From JADJYF01 sp050186725 (GTDB taxonomy: Bacteria > Pseudomonadota > Gammaproteobacteria > Ga0077536): 64,000 nucleotides of DNA. Both the position numbers and the translations under genes were made by a program. The DNA is taken from assembly GCA_050186725.1 (NCBI GenBank), contig JBFWYG010000004.1, forward strand, positions 1-64,000, in the 5' to 3' direction. Numbering within the stretch: the first letter of the stretch is position 1; each line of letters starts with the position of its first letter. The notes under the pieces are model-generated. The model was given only the letters and a program-made list of their open reading frames with translations, was not told where the DNA came from and searched no databases. Positions 1 to 8,343 of the stretch are shown piece by piece.

Positions 1-350
<350 letters not shown>

Positions 351-495
351 AATCACAGCGTCCACTCCGAAGAGCGGACATATACTTGCATTGACGAGAT
401 CTATTAAGACACTAGGTTTTAGTAGACTCATCAGGGTTTCTGATGACGTCTTGGCTAATCGCTAGCGCCCACACAAATTGCTTGTTTGGACAGAC

Positions 496-506
496 TTTTA
501 AAGAAC
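496..506 (-). promoter_or_regulatory. rRNA leader boxA-like antitermination element
   Basis: Read on the minus strand this is gttctttaaaa, followed about 25 nt later by a tttgtgtgggcg stretch. This matches the layout of the E. coli rrn leader, where tgctctttaaca precedes ctgtgtgggc. The known role is recruiting Nus factors so polymerase resists Rho on rRNA. The match is imperfect, but its position between promoter and 16S is right. Confidence 0.6.
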
Positions 507-539
507 CTGCAGCCTGGTAGTGCGCTGCGAGAGGTGCGC

Positions 540-567
540 ATTATAGGGAGGGAGAAAGGGCCGTCAA
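540..567 (-). promoter_or_regulatory. rRNA operon sigma70 promoter
   Basis: On the minus strand a TTGACG -35 box (562-567) and a perfect TATAAT -10 box (540-545) are separated by 16 bp. The bases after the -10 are GC-rich (gcgcacc), as in stringently controlled rRNA promoters. A T/A-rich tract at 581-598 lies upstream and could act as an UP element. Transcription would start near 532, about 180 nt before mature 16S. Confidence 0.8.
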
Positions 568-612
568 CCCCCTGCGCCGATTATTTTCGAAAAAACTTGG
601 CCCATTGAAAGT

Positions 613-638
613 CGACCACAGACAGCAGGGCTGTGGTC
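613..638 (-). terminator. possible tyrS terminator hairpin
   Basis: An 8-bp perfect stem (gaccacag / ctgtggtc) with a 10-nt loop lies just after the tyrS stop. The nearest T-run on the minus strand (591-597) is about 15 nt further on, too far for a canonical intrinsic terminator. It may slow or protect the tyrS transcript before the rRNA promoter. Confidence 0.3.
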
Positions 639-643
639 AGCCC

Positions 644-1861
644 TCAAGTTACGGAAATCCTTGCGATTCTGCGTTTGCCCACGGCGACGGTCACCGCACC
701 GCCTGGCGTAAGCACGGCATCGATCTGTCCAACTCGCTCACCATTCAGACGCACCGCACCCTGAGCAATAAGCCGCCTTGCCTCCGACGTGCTTCCGCAC
801 AGATTCGCGGCTTTCAATGCGGTAGATAGCAACAGGTTGCCGGCCTCGGCCGGAAGACTGAATTCGGGTACATCTTCTGGCGTCTCGCCTCGACTGAAGC
901 GCCTGATGAATGCGTCACGTGCTGACTCGGCGTCGCGCTCCGTGTGGTAACGGGCGACAAGTTCGCCAGCGAGTTCCATCTTGATGTCGCGAGGGTTGCG
1001 TCCAGAGTGGGCCTCTTCACGCAGCCGTACCAGTTCCCGACTGTCACGCATGCTCAGCAGGTCGAAGTAGCGCCACATGAGTTCATCGGAAATCGACATG
1101 ATCTTGCCGAATATTTCTTCAGGCGGCTCGTTGATCCCGATGTAGTTGCCGAGCGACTTGGACATCTTTTGGACGCCGTCGGTACCCTCCAGCAAGGGCA
1201 TCGTAAGGACGACCTGAGGAGACTGGCCGCTAGCCGCCTGGAGGTGGCGTCCAACCAGCAGGTTGAACTTCTGGTCGGTCCCCCCTAATTCGACGTCCGC
1301 GTGCAGTGCAACCGAGTCGTAGCCCTGGATGAGCGGGTACAGGAATTCATGGACCGCAATAGGCCGCCCTTCGGTATAGCGCTTGTGGAAGTCATCACGC
1401 TCCAGCATTCGAGCGACCGTATGTTGCGCGGCAATACGGATCAGGCCGGCCGCATCGACCTTTGACATCCATTCGGAATTGAACACGACCTGGGTTCGGT
1501 CTTCGTCCAGGATCTTGAAGACCTGGTCCCGGTAGGTCAGTGCATTGGCGGCCACAGCATCGGCCGTCAATGGCGGTCGCGTGGCGTTCTTGCCGGTCGG
1601 GTCGCCAATCATTCCGGTGAAGTCACCTATAAGAAAGATGACCTGATGGCCCAAGTCCTGGAACTGGCGAAGCTTGGTGAGAAGCACCGTGTGCCCGAGA
1701 TGCAGGTCGGGCGCTGTCGGATCAAAACCTGCCTTGACGCGTAACGGCCGTCCGCTCGCCAACTTCTTCCTGAGTTCGTCTTCGACGAGAATTTCAACGG
1801 CGCCGCGCCGAATGACTGACAGTTGATCTTCGATAAAAGAGGTGCTTGTGCTGTCGCTCAT
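644..1861 (-). CDS. tyrS: tyrosyl-tRNA synthetase
   Basis: Class I aminoacyl-tRNA synthetase that charges tRNA-Tyr in the cytosol. The 405-residue product carries the HIGH-type motif HLGH at residues 54-57 and KMSKS at 232-236, with an S4-like RNA-binding domain in the last 60 or so residues. The frame stays open upstream to 2041, but homology begins at MSDSTSTS, so the ATG at 1861 is chosen. The gene is divergent from the M23 peptidase and lies upstream of the 16S promoter on the same strand, an arrangement also known from Pseudomonas. The length fits the roughly 400-residue TyrRS subgroup. Confidence 0.96.
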   Translation of the reverse strand: MSDSTSTSFIEDQLSVIRRGAVEILVEDELRKKLASGRPLRVKAGFDPTAPDLHLGHTVLLTKLRQFQDLGHQVIFLIGDFTGMIGDPTGKNATRPPLTADAVAANALTYRDQVFKILDEDRTQVVFNSEWMSKVDAAGLIRIAAQHTVARMLERDDFHKRYTEGRPIAVHEFLYPLIQGYDSVALHADVELGGTDQKFNLLVGRHLQAASGQSPQVVLTMPLLEGTDGVQKMSKSLGNYIGINEPPEEIFGKIMSISDELMWRYFDLLSMRDSRELVRLREEAHSGRNPRDIKMELAGELVARYHTERDAESARDAFIRRFSRGETPEDVPEFSLPAEAGNLLLSTALKAANLCGSTSEARRLIAQGAVRLNGERVGQIDAVLTPGGAVTVAVGKRRIARISVT

Positions 1862-1900
1862 GAGAGGCTCGGAGACTCGACACAAAAATGTTAAAAAACA

Positions 1901-1929
1901 TTGACGTATCAGATTTATGAAGTTAAGGT
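1901..1929 (+). promoter_or_regulatory. candidate promoter of the M23 peptidase/anmK operon
   Basis: TTGACG (1901-1906) is followed after 17 bp by taaggt (1924-1929), in the AT-rich gap between tyrS and the peptidase gene. The -35 is good and the -10 is weak (3 of 6). Start would fall near 1936, about 40 nt before the ATG. Confidence 0.35.
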
Positions 1930-1975
1930 CCCGGGCTAGGTCCACGCCCGCGCCCGGCATAAGTACACAATATTC

Positions 1976-3502
1976 ATGAAGTATCTTGGGATCACAAGAA
2001 GGCGGCGTTTTTTGGCCTTGCAGACACACCAGGGCCCGCAACTTCGCTCATTGGCCTTCCTAGTTCCTGCGGCATTGGCCGTGATTGCCATCCAGCAGAA
2101 CACGAGGATTACGCCCCAAGTAGACGTGCAGCACGTCCAGAAGCAAATCGGTATCGCGCTCCCCAATCACGAATCCGCCATTCTCCAGGAAGCTTATCGA
2201 CTCTTCGGGCGTCTGCCCTACGAACCCGATACCGGGTACGTATCAAGTCATGACTTTCCGCCCGCCACGCCTTTGAATGCGCCCGCGGACTCGCTGGTGG
2301 GTGGCACGAGCACAGCCGCCGGACCCGCCGCCCTCGCGCAGCAGCCCTGGACCAACGTCACTGTAGCGCCCGGGGACAACCTGTCTCTTATTTTCGCCCG
2401 GCTAAAGCTCTCGCGAAACGACCTGCAGAAAATCGTCAGTCTCGGCGCCGACACCGCGGCACTGAAAGATCTGAAGCCTGGCATGACGCTGCGCCTGCGC
2501 AGCACCGACGGCGCCATCGATGAAATGGTGCTGGAACTCGATCAACTGAATTCGTTGGTCGTCAGCAAATCGGAGGCAGAGTTCGCGGCCCGCGTGGATT
2601 CCATTGAACCTGACATCAAGGTTCGCGCGGCCACAACCACCATCACCCAGTCCCTGTTCGTGGACGGGCAGAAAGTCGGCCTGTCGGATGCGGTGATCAT
2701 GAAGCTCATCGACATCTTCGGCTGGGATATCGATTTCGCACTCGACCTGCAGCCGAATGACCATTTCAGCATCATCTACGAAGAGGTGTACAAAGGCGAT
2801 CAACTCGTGAAGCAGGACCGAATCCTCGCTGCCGAGTTCGTCAATCAGGGCAAGCGCATGCGCGCCGTGCTCTACAACGACGCCTCTGGACGTTCGGCCT
2901 ATTACTCGCAGGACGGTGAAGCGATGCACAAGGCGTTCCTGCGGACGCCAGTCAAGTTCACGCGCATCAGTTCCGGTTTCAATCTTGCGCGACGTCATCC
3001 GATCTTGAACACGATTCGCGCGCATCGAGGCGTGGATTACGCGGCGCCGATAGGCACTCCGGTACGGGCAACCGCGGACGGCAAAGTGCTGACGGTCGGC
3101 GGCGGTGCAGGTTACGGCAACTTGGTGGAAATCCGCCACGGCGATGCCTACAGCACTCTATACGGCCACCTGTCTCGTTTCGCGCGGGGCATCAAGCGCG
3201 GCGGATTCGTCAAGCAGGGACAGATCATCGGCTACGTGGGACAGACCGGCCTCGCGACCGGCCCTCATTTGCACTATGAGTTCCGAATCAACGGCGTACA
3301 TCGCGACCCCTTGCGCGTGACGCTACCTCGCTCGCTGCCACTCGAAAAGCGCTACATGGCGGATTTTCGCGAACGCTCGGGTCCGCTGCTCGATCAGCTC
3401 GATACCATGGTCGCTCGACGCGACAGTTCGCATACGACCTACGTCGCGCAGCTCGACTCCGCCAAGTTCCTGCAGGCGGCCGACGCCAACGGCACGAATT
3501 GA
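1976..3502 (+). CDS. OapA/LysM-like and M23 peptidoglycan endopeptidase
   Basis: Predicted envelope zinc endopeptidase that cuts peptide cross-links, like MepM of E. coli. The 508-residue protein has a basic N-terminus and one membrane segment at about 24-40, a LysM-like/OapA region at about 125-175, a linker domain, and a C-terminal M23 (lysostaphin-type) domain. Zinc and catalytic residues are visible: H350 and D354 in RAHRGVDY, H398 in YGHLS, and H431/H433 in GPHLHYEF. No clear Shine-Dalgarno precedes the ATG. anmK overlaps its stop, so wall cleavage and wall recycling are probably co-transcribed. Its exact bond specificity cannot be read from the sequence. Confidence 0.9.
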   Translation: MKYLGITRRRRFLALQTHQGPQLRSLAFLVPAALAVIAIQQNTRITPQVDVQHVQKQIGIALPNHESAILQEAYRLFGRLPYEPDTGYVSSHDFPPATPLNAPADSLVGGTSTAAGPAALAQQPWTNVTVAPGDNLSLIFARLKLSRNDLQKIVSLGADTAALKDLKPGMTLRLRSTDGAIDEMVLELDQLNSLVVSKSEAEFAARVDSIEPDIKVRAATTTITQSLFVDGQKVGLSDAVIMKLIDIFGWDIDFALDLQPNDHFSIIYEEVYKGDQLVKQDRILAAEFVNQGKRMRAVLYNDASGRSAYYSQDGEAMHKAFLRTPVKFTRISSGFNLARRHPILNTIRAHRGVDYAAPIGTPVRATADGKVLTVGGGAGYGNLVEIRHGDAYSTLYGHLSRFARGIKRGGFVKQGQIIGYVGQTGLATGPHLHYEFRINGVHRDPLRVTLPRSLPLEKRYMADFRERSGPLLDQLDTMVARRDSSHTTYVAQLDSAKFLQAADANGTN

Positions 3503-4662
3503 ACGCGCCGAGCCGCGCCTCGGCCGACGGCCTGTACATCGGACTCATTTCCGGGACCAGCATGGATGGCGTGGACGCCGTCCTGGTCCGCGTGGAGGGC
3601 AGCCGCTTGCAGCACGTCGGCGCCCTCACATATCCCTATCCGGCTACGCTAAGTTCCGCGCTTCATCGGACGATCTTGCCGCAGGCGCAGTTGGATCTTC
3701 CGACGTTCAGTCGACTGCACGTCGAAGTCGGCGCTTGCTTTGCCGATGCCGTCGACGCTCTCCTGACGCGTACCGGCACTTCGTCGTCACAGGTTGCCGC
3801 CCTCGGCAGTCATGGCCAGACGATCTACCACGCTCCTGTTGGCGACCATCCCTACACACTGCAGATCGGCAATCCCGCCAGCATCGCGGCACGCACCGGC
3901 ATCGTGACGGTGGCCGACTTCCGCGCCATGGACGTGGCCTACGGAGGAGAAGGCGCGCCTCTCGTTCCAGGCTTCCACGCCTGGGTGCTGAGCCATTCGA
4001 CCGAGAACCGCGTGATACTGAACATTGGCGGCATCGCCAATCTCTCTTTATTGCCCGCCGGCAGCAGCGTGCCGCAACTTGGCTACGATACGGGGCCTGG
4101 CAATTGCCTGATGGACGCGTGGTGCGCACGCCACCGCGGCGCGGCGTATGACGCAGACGGCGCATGGGCAGGAAGCGGAACGCCTGACGAGGCGCTGCTA
4201 CAAGAGCTTCTGAAGGCGCCCTACTACGGCGCCCCTCCGCCGAAGAGCACCGGGCGGGAGACCTTCAATCTCGAGTACCTGGACCAGGTACTCGCGGTGC
4301 CGGCGTTTGCCGGGCTGAAGCCAGTCGACGTGCAGGCCACGCTGCTGCGCCTTACCGTCGAGACCATCGCGCGAGACATCCAACGGGCTGGACCAGACTG
4401 GGCGGCGGGCGTATTCGTATGCGGAGGCGGCGCGAGGAACGGCCGCCTCATGGCGGCGCTGTCCACGAGACTCGCGCCGGTCCCGGTGGCGACCACGGCA
4501 TCACTGGGGCTCGATCCCGACATGGTCGAGGCTAGTGCTTTCGCCTGGCTCGCTTGGATGCGCCTGTCAGGCCGACCGGTACCGCTGACCACCGGGGAAG
4601 GCCAGCGCGCACTGCTGCTCGGCTGCGTGTACGAGCCGACGCCCGGCTACGCCAGCGCCTGA
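3499..4662 (+). CDS. anmK: anhydro-N-acetylmuramic acid kinase
   Basis: Phosphorylates and opens 1,6-anhydro-MurNAc released by lytic transglycosylases, returning it as MurNAc-6-phosphate to cell-wall recycling. The 387-residue protein has the family signature GLISGTSMDGVDAVLV near residue 15 and the later NIGGIANLS and GYDTGPGNCLMD segments of the sugar-kinase fold. The start appears to be TTG at 3499, overlapping the preceding stop (TTGA), which implies translational coupling to the M23 peptidase. The length is normal for AnmK. It converges on erpA with only 13 nt between. Confidence 0.95.
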   Translation: MNAPSRASADGLYIGLISGTSMDGVDAVLVRVEGSRLQHVGALTYPYPATLSSALHRTILPQAQLDLPTFSRLHVEVGACFADAVDALLTRTGTSSSQVAALGSHGQTIYHAPVGDHPYTLQIGNPASIAARTGIVTVADFRAMDVAYGGEGAPLVPGFHAWVLSHSTENRVILNIGGIANLSLLPAGSSVPQLGYDTGPGNCLMDAWCARHRGAAYDADGAWAGSGTPDEALLQELLKAPYYGAPPPKSTGRETFNLEYLDQVLAVPAFAGLKPVDVQATLLRLTVETIARDIQRAGPDWAAGVFVCGGGARNGRLMAALSTRLAPVPVATTASLGLDPDMVEASAFAWLAWMRLSGRPVPLTTGEGQRALLLGCVYEPTPGYASA

Positions 4663-4675
4663 CTCTGCGGTCGGG

Positions 4676-5017
4676 CTACACCGAGAACGACGAGCCGCAC
4701 CCGCAGGTGGTCGCCGCATTCGGGTTGCGAATGACGAACTGAGAACCTTCGAGGCCCTCGGTGTAGTCGATTTCAGCGCCCATCAGGTATTGCACGCTCA
4801 TCGGGTCCACCAGCAGTTTCACCCCCTGGTTCTCCACCACGGTGTCGCCCTCGCCTTCGGCCTGGTCGAAGGTGAAACCGTATTGGAATCCCGAGCAGCC
4901 GCCGCCCTGGACAAACACCCGCAGCATCAGGCTCTGGTCACCCTCTTCATCGATCAGTTGCCGCACCTTGAGTGCCGCCGAACTGGTGAAGACCAGCGGA
5001 TTTTCCTGTGTTTCCAT
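4676..5017 (-). CDS. erpA: iron-sulfur cluster insertion protein ErpA
   Basis: A-type Fe-S carrier that delivers clusters to apoproteins such as the isoprenoid enzymes IspG/IspH. The 113-residue sequence has the three expected cysteines: C41 in GGGCSGF, and C105 and C107 in TTCGCGSS near the C-terminus. The region ending EGSQFVIRNPNA is typical of ErpA rather than IscA. It is the last gene of a minus-strand set, 80 nt after bactofilin, so it may also have its own promoter; no convincing IscR site was seen there. Confidence 0.93.
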   Translation of the reverse strand: METQENPLVFTSSAALKVRQLIDEEGDQSLMLRVFVQGGGCSGFQYGFTFDQAEGEGDTVVENQGVKLLVDPMSVQYLMGAEIDYTEGLEGSQFVIRNPNAATTCGCGSSFSV

Positions 5018-5097
5018 GACTCGAATCCCCGTAAATCAGTTGCTTGCGGCCAAGGTAGTGACTCCGGCCGGCTTATTCAACCGCGCAGCGCCTGTGC

Positions 5098-5520
5098 CTA
5101 TTCGTATTCGACCTGGGTCACCCTGCCGTCGTGGTCCAGCGCCAGGGGCGCGCGCTGACTCTCAGCGATGCGTACCAGCTTGCCATTGACCTCGGCCCCC
5201 ATCGCCATTTCGATGAGCGCGTAGTACACGTCGCCCTCCACCCTCGCGCTCGAGGCCAGTTCGATGTGCTCGCTTGCGTATACGTCGCCCAGCACGGCGC
5301 CGTTCAGGATGATGTACGGCACACGTACCTCGCCCTCGATCGCCCCCCGGTCGCTGACCGTGAGTGTCGCGCGGTCGTCGCCGTCGGCGGAGACGTTGCC
5401 CTTGACCTGGCCGTCCACGTGCAGACCTCCCCCGAAGCGGATGTCGCCCACCACCCGCGACTGGTGCCCGATGAGGGAGTCGATCTTCGATGGCTTGCGC
5501 TTCTTGGACTTTCCGAGCAT
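5098..5520 (-). CDS. bactofilin (polymer-forming cytoskeletal protein)
   Basis: Bactofilins self-assemble without nucleotide into beta-helical filaments, often at the membrane, and can scaffold wall enzymes. The 140-residue product has a short basic lysine-rich tail followed by the repeated V/I-G-x(n)-G pattern of the DUF583 beta-helix (SRVVGDIRFGGGLHVDGQVKG and further turns to about residue 115). The frame is open further upstream, but the ATG at 5520 has a good AGGAG about 9 nt before it and starts right after the stop of the upstream gene. It is flanked by a DUF6776 membrane protein and erpA, a conserved gammaproteobacterial neighbourhood. Confidence 0.9.
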   Translation of the reverse strand: MLGKSKKRKPSKIDSLIGHQSRVVGDIRFGGGLHVDGQVKGNVSADGDDRATLTVSDRGAIEGEVRVPYIILNGAVLGDVYASEHIELASSARVEGDVYYALIEMAMGAEVNGKLVRIAESQRAPLALDHDGRVTQVEYE

Positions 5521-5530
5521 CTGCAACTCC

Positions 5531-6238
5531 TCAGTTGAGCACCGCCGCCCAGTCGTAGGTTTCGGACGACGAGCTCGCGGCTGGCATTCTACCTTGCACG
5601 GCGACCGTGATCTGGCGCGGTACGAAGCCCTCGGGCAGACGCAGCACCCCCTCCACCATGCGGAAATGCTTGAACTTGAAATTGAGGCTGGCCGATCCCG
5701 CCTCGATGACTTCGGTGCCGAGGGACTTCGCCTGCCCCTTAATCTCACCTTTCACCGCAAGCCGCACCGACCCCTCGGCCTCCCTGTCGTTCACGTCGAT
5801 ATGGGCGAGGATGACGCGGAAGCCGAACCGTCCGACGTCGGCCAGAGGCTTCAGCTGCACACCCTTGACGCGCGGTCCGGCGGCGGTGTCCGCCGCGCCA
5901 ACCACGTCGCGGTAGAACTCGATTTCGCGCCGCAGCCCGGCGACCTCGGCTTGCAACTGCACGAACTGCGCCTGGCTGTCACTGCGCGCGGTGCGCGCGA
6001 TCTCTTCGCTTCGCTCGAGCCGAGCGATCTGGAAGCGCAGCGCCCCGTTCTCTTCGCGCAGTCGCTCGAGCTCTGCCCCGCCGGTGTCGCCGTCCCCCCG
6101 GGCCACCACCGCGCGCGCGTAATCACGCCATCCGCCGATATCCAGCACGAGTCCGGCCAGCAGCAACGTCGCCAGGGCGATGCCGCAGCCGATGAGTACG
6201 CGCCGTAGCGGCCGGTGCTGGCGGATGACGAGCTTCAT
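5531..6238 (-). CDS. DUF6776-type membrane coiled-coil protein
   Basis: No known function. The 235-residue protein has a basic N-terminus, one membrane segment at about 12-32, a heptad-rich coiled coil at about 54-112 (ELERLREENGALRFQIARLE begins it), and a C-terminal beta-rich globular domain presumably in the periplasm. This layout fits DUF6776 proteins that I recall beside bactofilin in Pseudomonas. It is the first gene of the minus-strand set, ending 10 nt before bactofilin, so coupling is likely. By inference it could be a membrane partner or anchor for bactofilin; the sequence does not prove this. Confidence 0.75.
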   Translation of the reverse strand: MKLVIRQHRPLRRVLIGCGIALATLLLAGLVLDIGGWRDYARAVVARGDGDTGGAELERLREENGALRFQIARLERSEEIARTARSDSQAQFVQLQAEVAGLRREIEFYRDVVGAADTAAGPRVKGVQLKPLADVGRFGFRVILAHIDVNDREAEGSVRLAVKGEIKGQAKSLGTEVIEAGSASLNFKFKHFRMVEGVLRLPEGFVPRQITVAVQGRMPAASSSSETYDWAAVLN

Positions 6239-6449
6239 GCGTGGCCAGGGACGCAGGCACCGGGGCAGAGGTCGTGATCGATGCGCATGTCGAATGGCCG
6301 GCTAGGGCGGCGTTTGCGAAGGACGCCGTCCGCGTCCGACACGTCGCCGAGTGTGCCGGGCAAAGTATCTTTCGAGGTGCGACGGGTCAACGCCCGGCAA
6401 GGCCCGCCTGCGGAGGTAGAATCACGATCGAATTCAGGCGGGCGCGCGC

Positions 6450-6881
6450 ATGTATCTCTGGGTGAAAGCCTTTCACGTGATTTTCATGGTGACCTGGTTC
6501 TCCGGTCTGTTCTATCTGCCTAGGCTGTTCGTCTACCACGCCATGACTGAAGAGGCGGCCGGCATTGCCCGCTTCAAGATCATGGAACGCAAGCTCTATC
6601 GCGGCATCACCACCCCCGGCGGGCTCTTGACGCTCGCCTCCGGTGCCTGGCTGATCGGGTTACGTGGCGCCGAGTGGTTCACCCACGCCCATTGGCTGCA
6701 TGCCAAGCTGACCCTGGTCGCTCTGCTCGTCGCGTATCACGCCTACCTCGGCCAGCTGGTGAAGCGCTTCGCCGACGACCGCAACACGCGCGGCCACGTC
6801 TACTACCGCTGGCTGAACGAGGCGCCGGTGCTGGTGCTGGTCGGCGCGGTGCTGCTGGTCATACTGCAGCCGACGTGGTGA
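6450..6881 (+). CDS. hemJ: protoporphyrinogen IX oxidase HemJ
   Basis: Membrane enzyme that oxidises protoporphyrinogen IX to protoporphyrin IX, the penultimate step of heme synthesis. The 143-residue protein has four hydrophobic segments and the HemJ hallmarks: MYLWVKAFHVI with the conserved histidine at residue 9, TWFSGLFYLPRLFVYH, and KLYRGITTPGG. A TAGAAT -10-like box lies at 6417-6422. The next gene thiD starts within its stop (GTGA), and hemL is three genes downstream. No hemG or hemY is present in the window, so HemJ may be the oxidase this organism uses. Confidence 0.9.
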   Translation: MYLWVKAFHVIFMVTWFSGLFYLPRLFVYHAMTEEAAGIARFKIMERKLYRGITTPGGLLTLASGAWLIGLRGAEWFTHAHWLHAKLTLVALLVAYHAYLGQLVKRFADDRNTRGHVYYRWLNEAPVLVLVGAVLLVILQPTW

Positions 6882-7684
6882 GCGGTTCATCGGGTCCCGC
6901 CCCGCACAGCGCGCCGGTGGTGCTCTGCATCGGCGGCCATGACCCGAGCGGCGCCGGCCTGCAGGCCGACATCGAGACCTGCGCTGCACTGGATTGCCTG
7001 GCGCTCAGCGTGGTCACCGCGCTCACGCAGCAGAACACCGCCCGGGTGGCGGTCATACAGCCTCAGCCAGCCCCGCAGCTCGCAGCGCAGATCGAACTGC
7101 TGCTGGAGGACTTCTCGCCTGCCGCGTGCAAGCTCGGCCTGCTGCCGACCGTGGCCCAGATCGAAACCTTGAGCGAATTGCTGCACGGCCCGCTCGCCGG
7201 CTGCCCGCTGGTGGTCGATCCGCTGCTGCGCGCCGGCTCCGGCGGCGAGCTGGTGCAGGAACGCATCGAGGCGGCCTTCATGGAGCGGCTCCTGCCCCGC
7301 GCCACGGTGCTCACGCCGAACCGCGCGGAGGCCCTGCACTACTCGGGCTGCGCGGAGAGTGACGCCGCGCTGGCCGCGCTCATGTCCAAGGGTTGTCGAG
7401 CAATACTCCTGACCGATGCAAGGCCAGGCGGCGATGCCATCGAAAACATCCTGCATGTCGCCGGTAAATCACCGCGGTCCTACACCATGACCCGCTTCGC
7501 CGGGGAGTACCACGGCACCGGCTGTACCCTGGCCACCGCTATTGCCTGCGGCCTGGCGCGAGGCGAGACGCTGGAGATCGCCGTCGAGCGTGCCCAGGTC
7601 TTCGTGCACCGGGCGGTGGCCGACGCCTGGCGGCCAGGCAGCGTCCAGCATCTTCCTCGCCGGTATCGAGGCCTGTTGCCATGA
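6878..7684 (+). CDS. thiD: hydroxymethylpyrimidine/phosphomethylpyrimidine kinase
   Basis: Phosphorylates HMP to HMP-PP for thiamine synthesis. The ribokinase-fold protein shows CIGGHDPSGAGLQADIE near residue 17, TPNRAEA, and the anion-hole GTGC motif with C216. The frame is open far upstream inside hemJ; the GTG at 6878 is chosen because it gives a 268-residue protein of family length and overlaps the hemJ stop by 4 nt. Its stop overlaps the thiE ATG in the same way. No TPP riboswitch fits upstream because the gene begins inside hemJ. Confidence 0.93.
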   Translation: MSGSSGPAPHSAPVVLCIGGHDPSGAGLQADIETCAALDCLALSVVTALTQQNTARVAVIQPQPAPQLAAQIELLLEDFSPAACKLGLLPTVAQIETLSELLHGPLAGCPLVVDPLLRAGSGGELVQERIEAAFMERLLPRATVLTPNRAEALHYSGCAESDAALAALMSKGCRAILLTDARPGGDAIENILHVAGKSPRSYTMTRFAGEYHGTGCTLATAIACGLARGETLEIAVERAQVFVHRAVADAWRPGSVQHLPRRYRGLLP

Positions 7685-8319
7685 CTCCATCCGCCCTCGC
7701 CTTGCCGCGCCGCGGCCTGTACGCCCTCACTCCAGACGATGCCGGCGACATCGACGCCCTGGTCGCGCGCGTGCTGGCCGTCATTGCCGGTGGCGCGGCC
7801 CTGGTCCAGTACCGCGACAAGTCCGCGCCGGGCCCCGAACGCAGGATTCGCGCCGAGGCGCTCGCGCGGGCCTGCCACGCCGTCGGCGTGCCACTCATCG
7901 TGAACGACTCCGTGACGCTCGCAGTCGAGACCGGCGCCGCCGGCGTGCACCTGGGCCGCGACGACGGTCCGGTCGCGGACGCCCGCGCGGCGCTCGGCAA
8001 GCGGGCGATCATCGGAGTGTCCTGCTACGACTCGCTGGCGCGTGCGCGCGACGCGGTGTTGGCCGGCGCGGACTACGTCGCCTTCGGCAGCGTGTACCCG
8101 TCTTCGACCAAACCAGCCGCCGTGCGCTGCCCCCTCGAAGTCATCGCCGCAGCGCGTGCCGAACTGGCCGTGCCCATCGTTGCGATTGGCGGCATAACCC
8201 CCGAGAATGCCCAAACGGTGGTAGCTGCGGGTGCCGGCCTGCTGGCCGTGATCGGCGCGCTGTTCGATCGCGGCGATGGCGCGGCCGCCGCACGCGCATT
8301 CGCGCCCGCCTTCACCTGA
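7681..8319 (+). CDS. thiE: thiamine-phosphate synthase
   Basis: Joins HMP-PP and thiazole phosphate into thiamine monophosphate in the cytosol. The 212-residue TIM barrel has QYRDKS at 43-48 (pyrophosphate binding), LIVNDSV, GVHLGRDDG and the phosphate-binding AIGGITPEN segment. The ATG overlaps the thiD stop (ATGA). The pairing with thiD makes the last thiamine assembly steps one translational unit; no thiazole-branch gene is in the window. Confidence 0.95.
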   Translation: MTPSALALPRRGLYALTPDDAGDIDALVARVLAVIAGGAALVQYRDKSAPGPERRIRAEALARACHAVGVPLIVNDSVTLAVETGAAGVHLGRDDGPVADARAALGKRAIIGVSCYDSLARARDAVLAGADYVAFGSVYPSSTKPAAVRCPLEVIAAARAELAVPIVAIGGITPENAQTVVAAGAGLLAVIGALFDRGDGAAAARAFAPAFT

Positions 8320-8343
8320 CGCACACAGCACACGGATTTCTGT

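Noticed and set aside
1883..1905. Short AT-rich inverted repeat aatgtt / aacatt upstream of tyrS
   Set aside because: Only a 6-bp AT stem at the promoter region; too weak to call a terminator or operator.
6239..6449. Search for a TPP riboswitch or other leader RNA before hemJ-thiD-thiE
   Set aside because: No thi-box-like conserved segments were seen in the 211-nt gap, and thiD itself starts inside hemJ.
6469..6484. parS-like sequence cctttcacgtgatttt
   Set aside because: The centre tttcacgtga matches parS, but the outer bases do not (10 of 16), and it lies inside hemJ. It is 17 kb from parAB. Chance is the simpler explanation.
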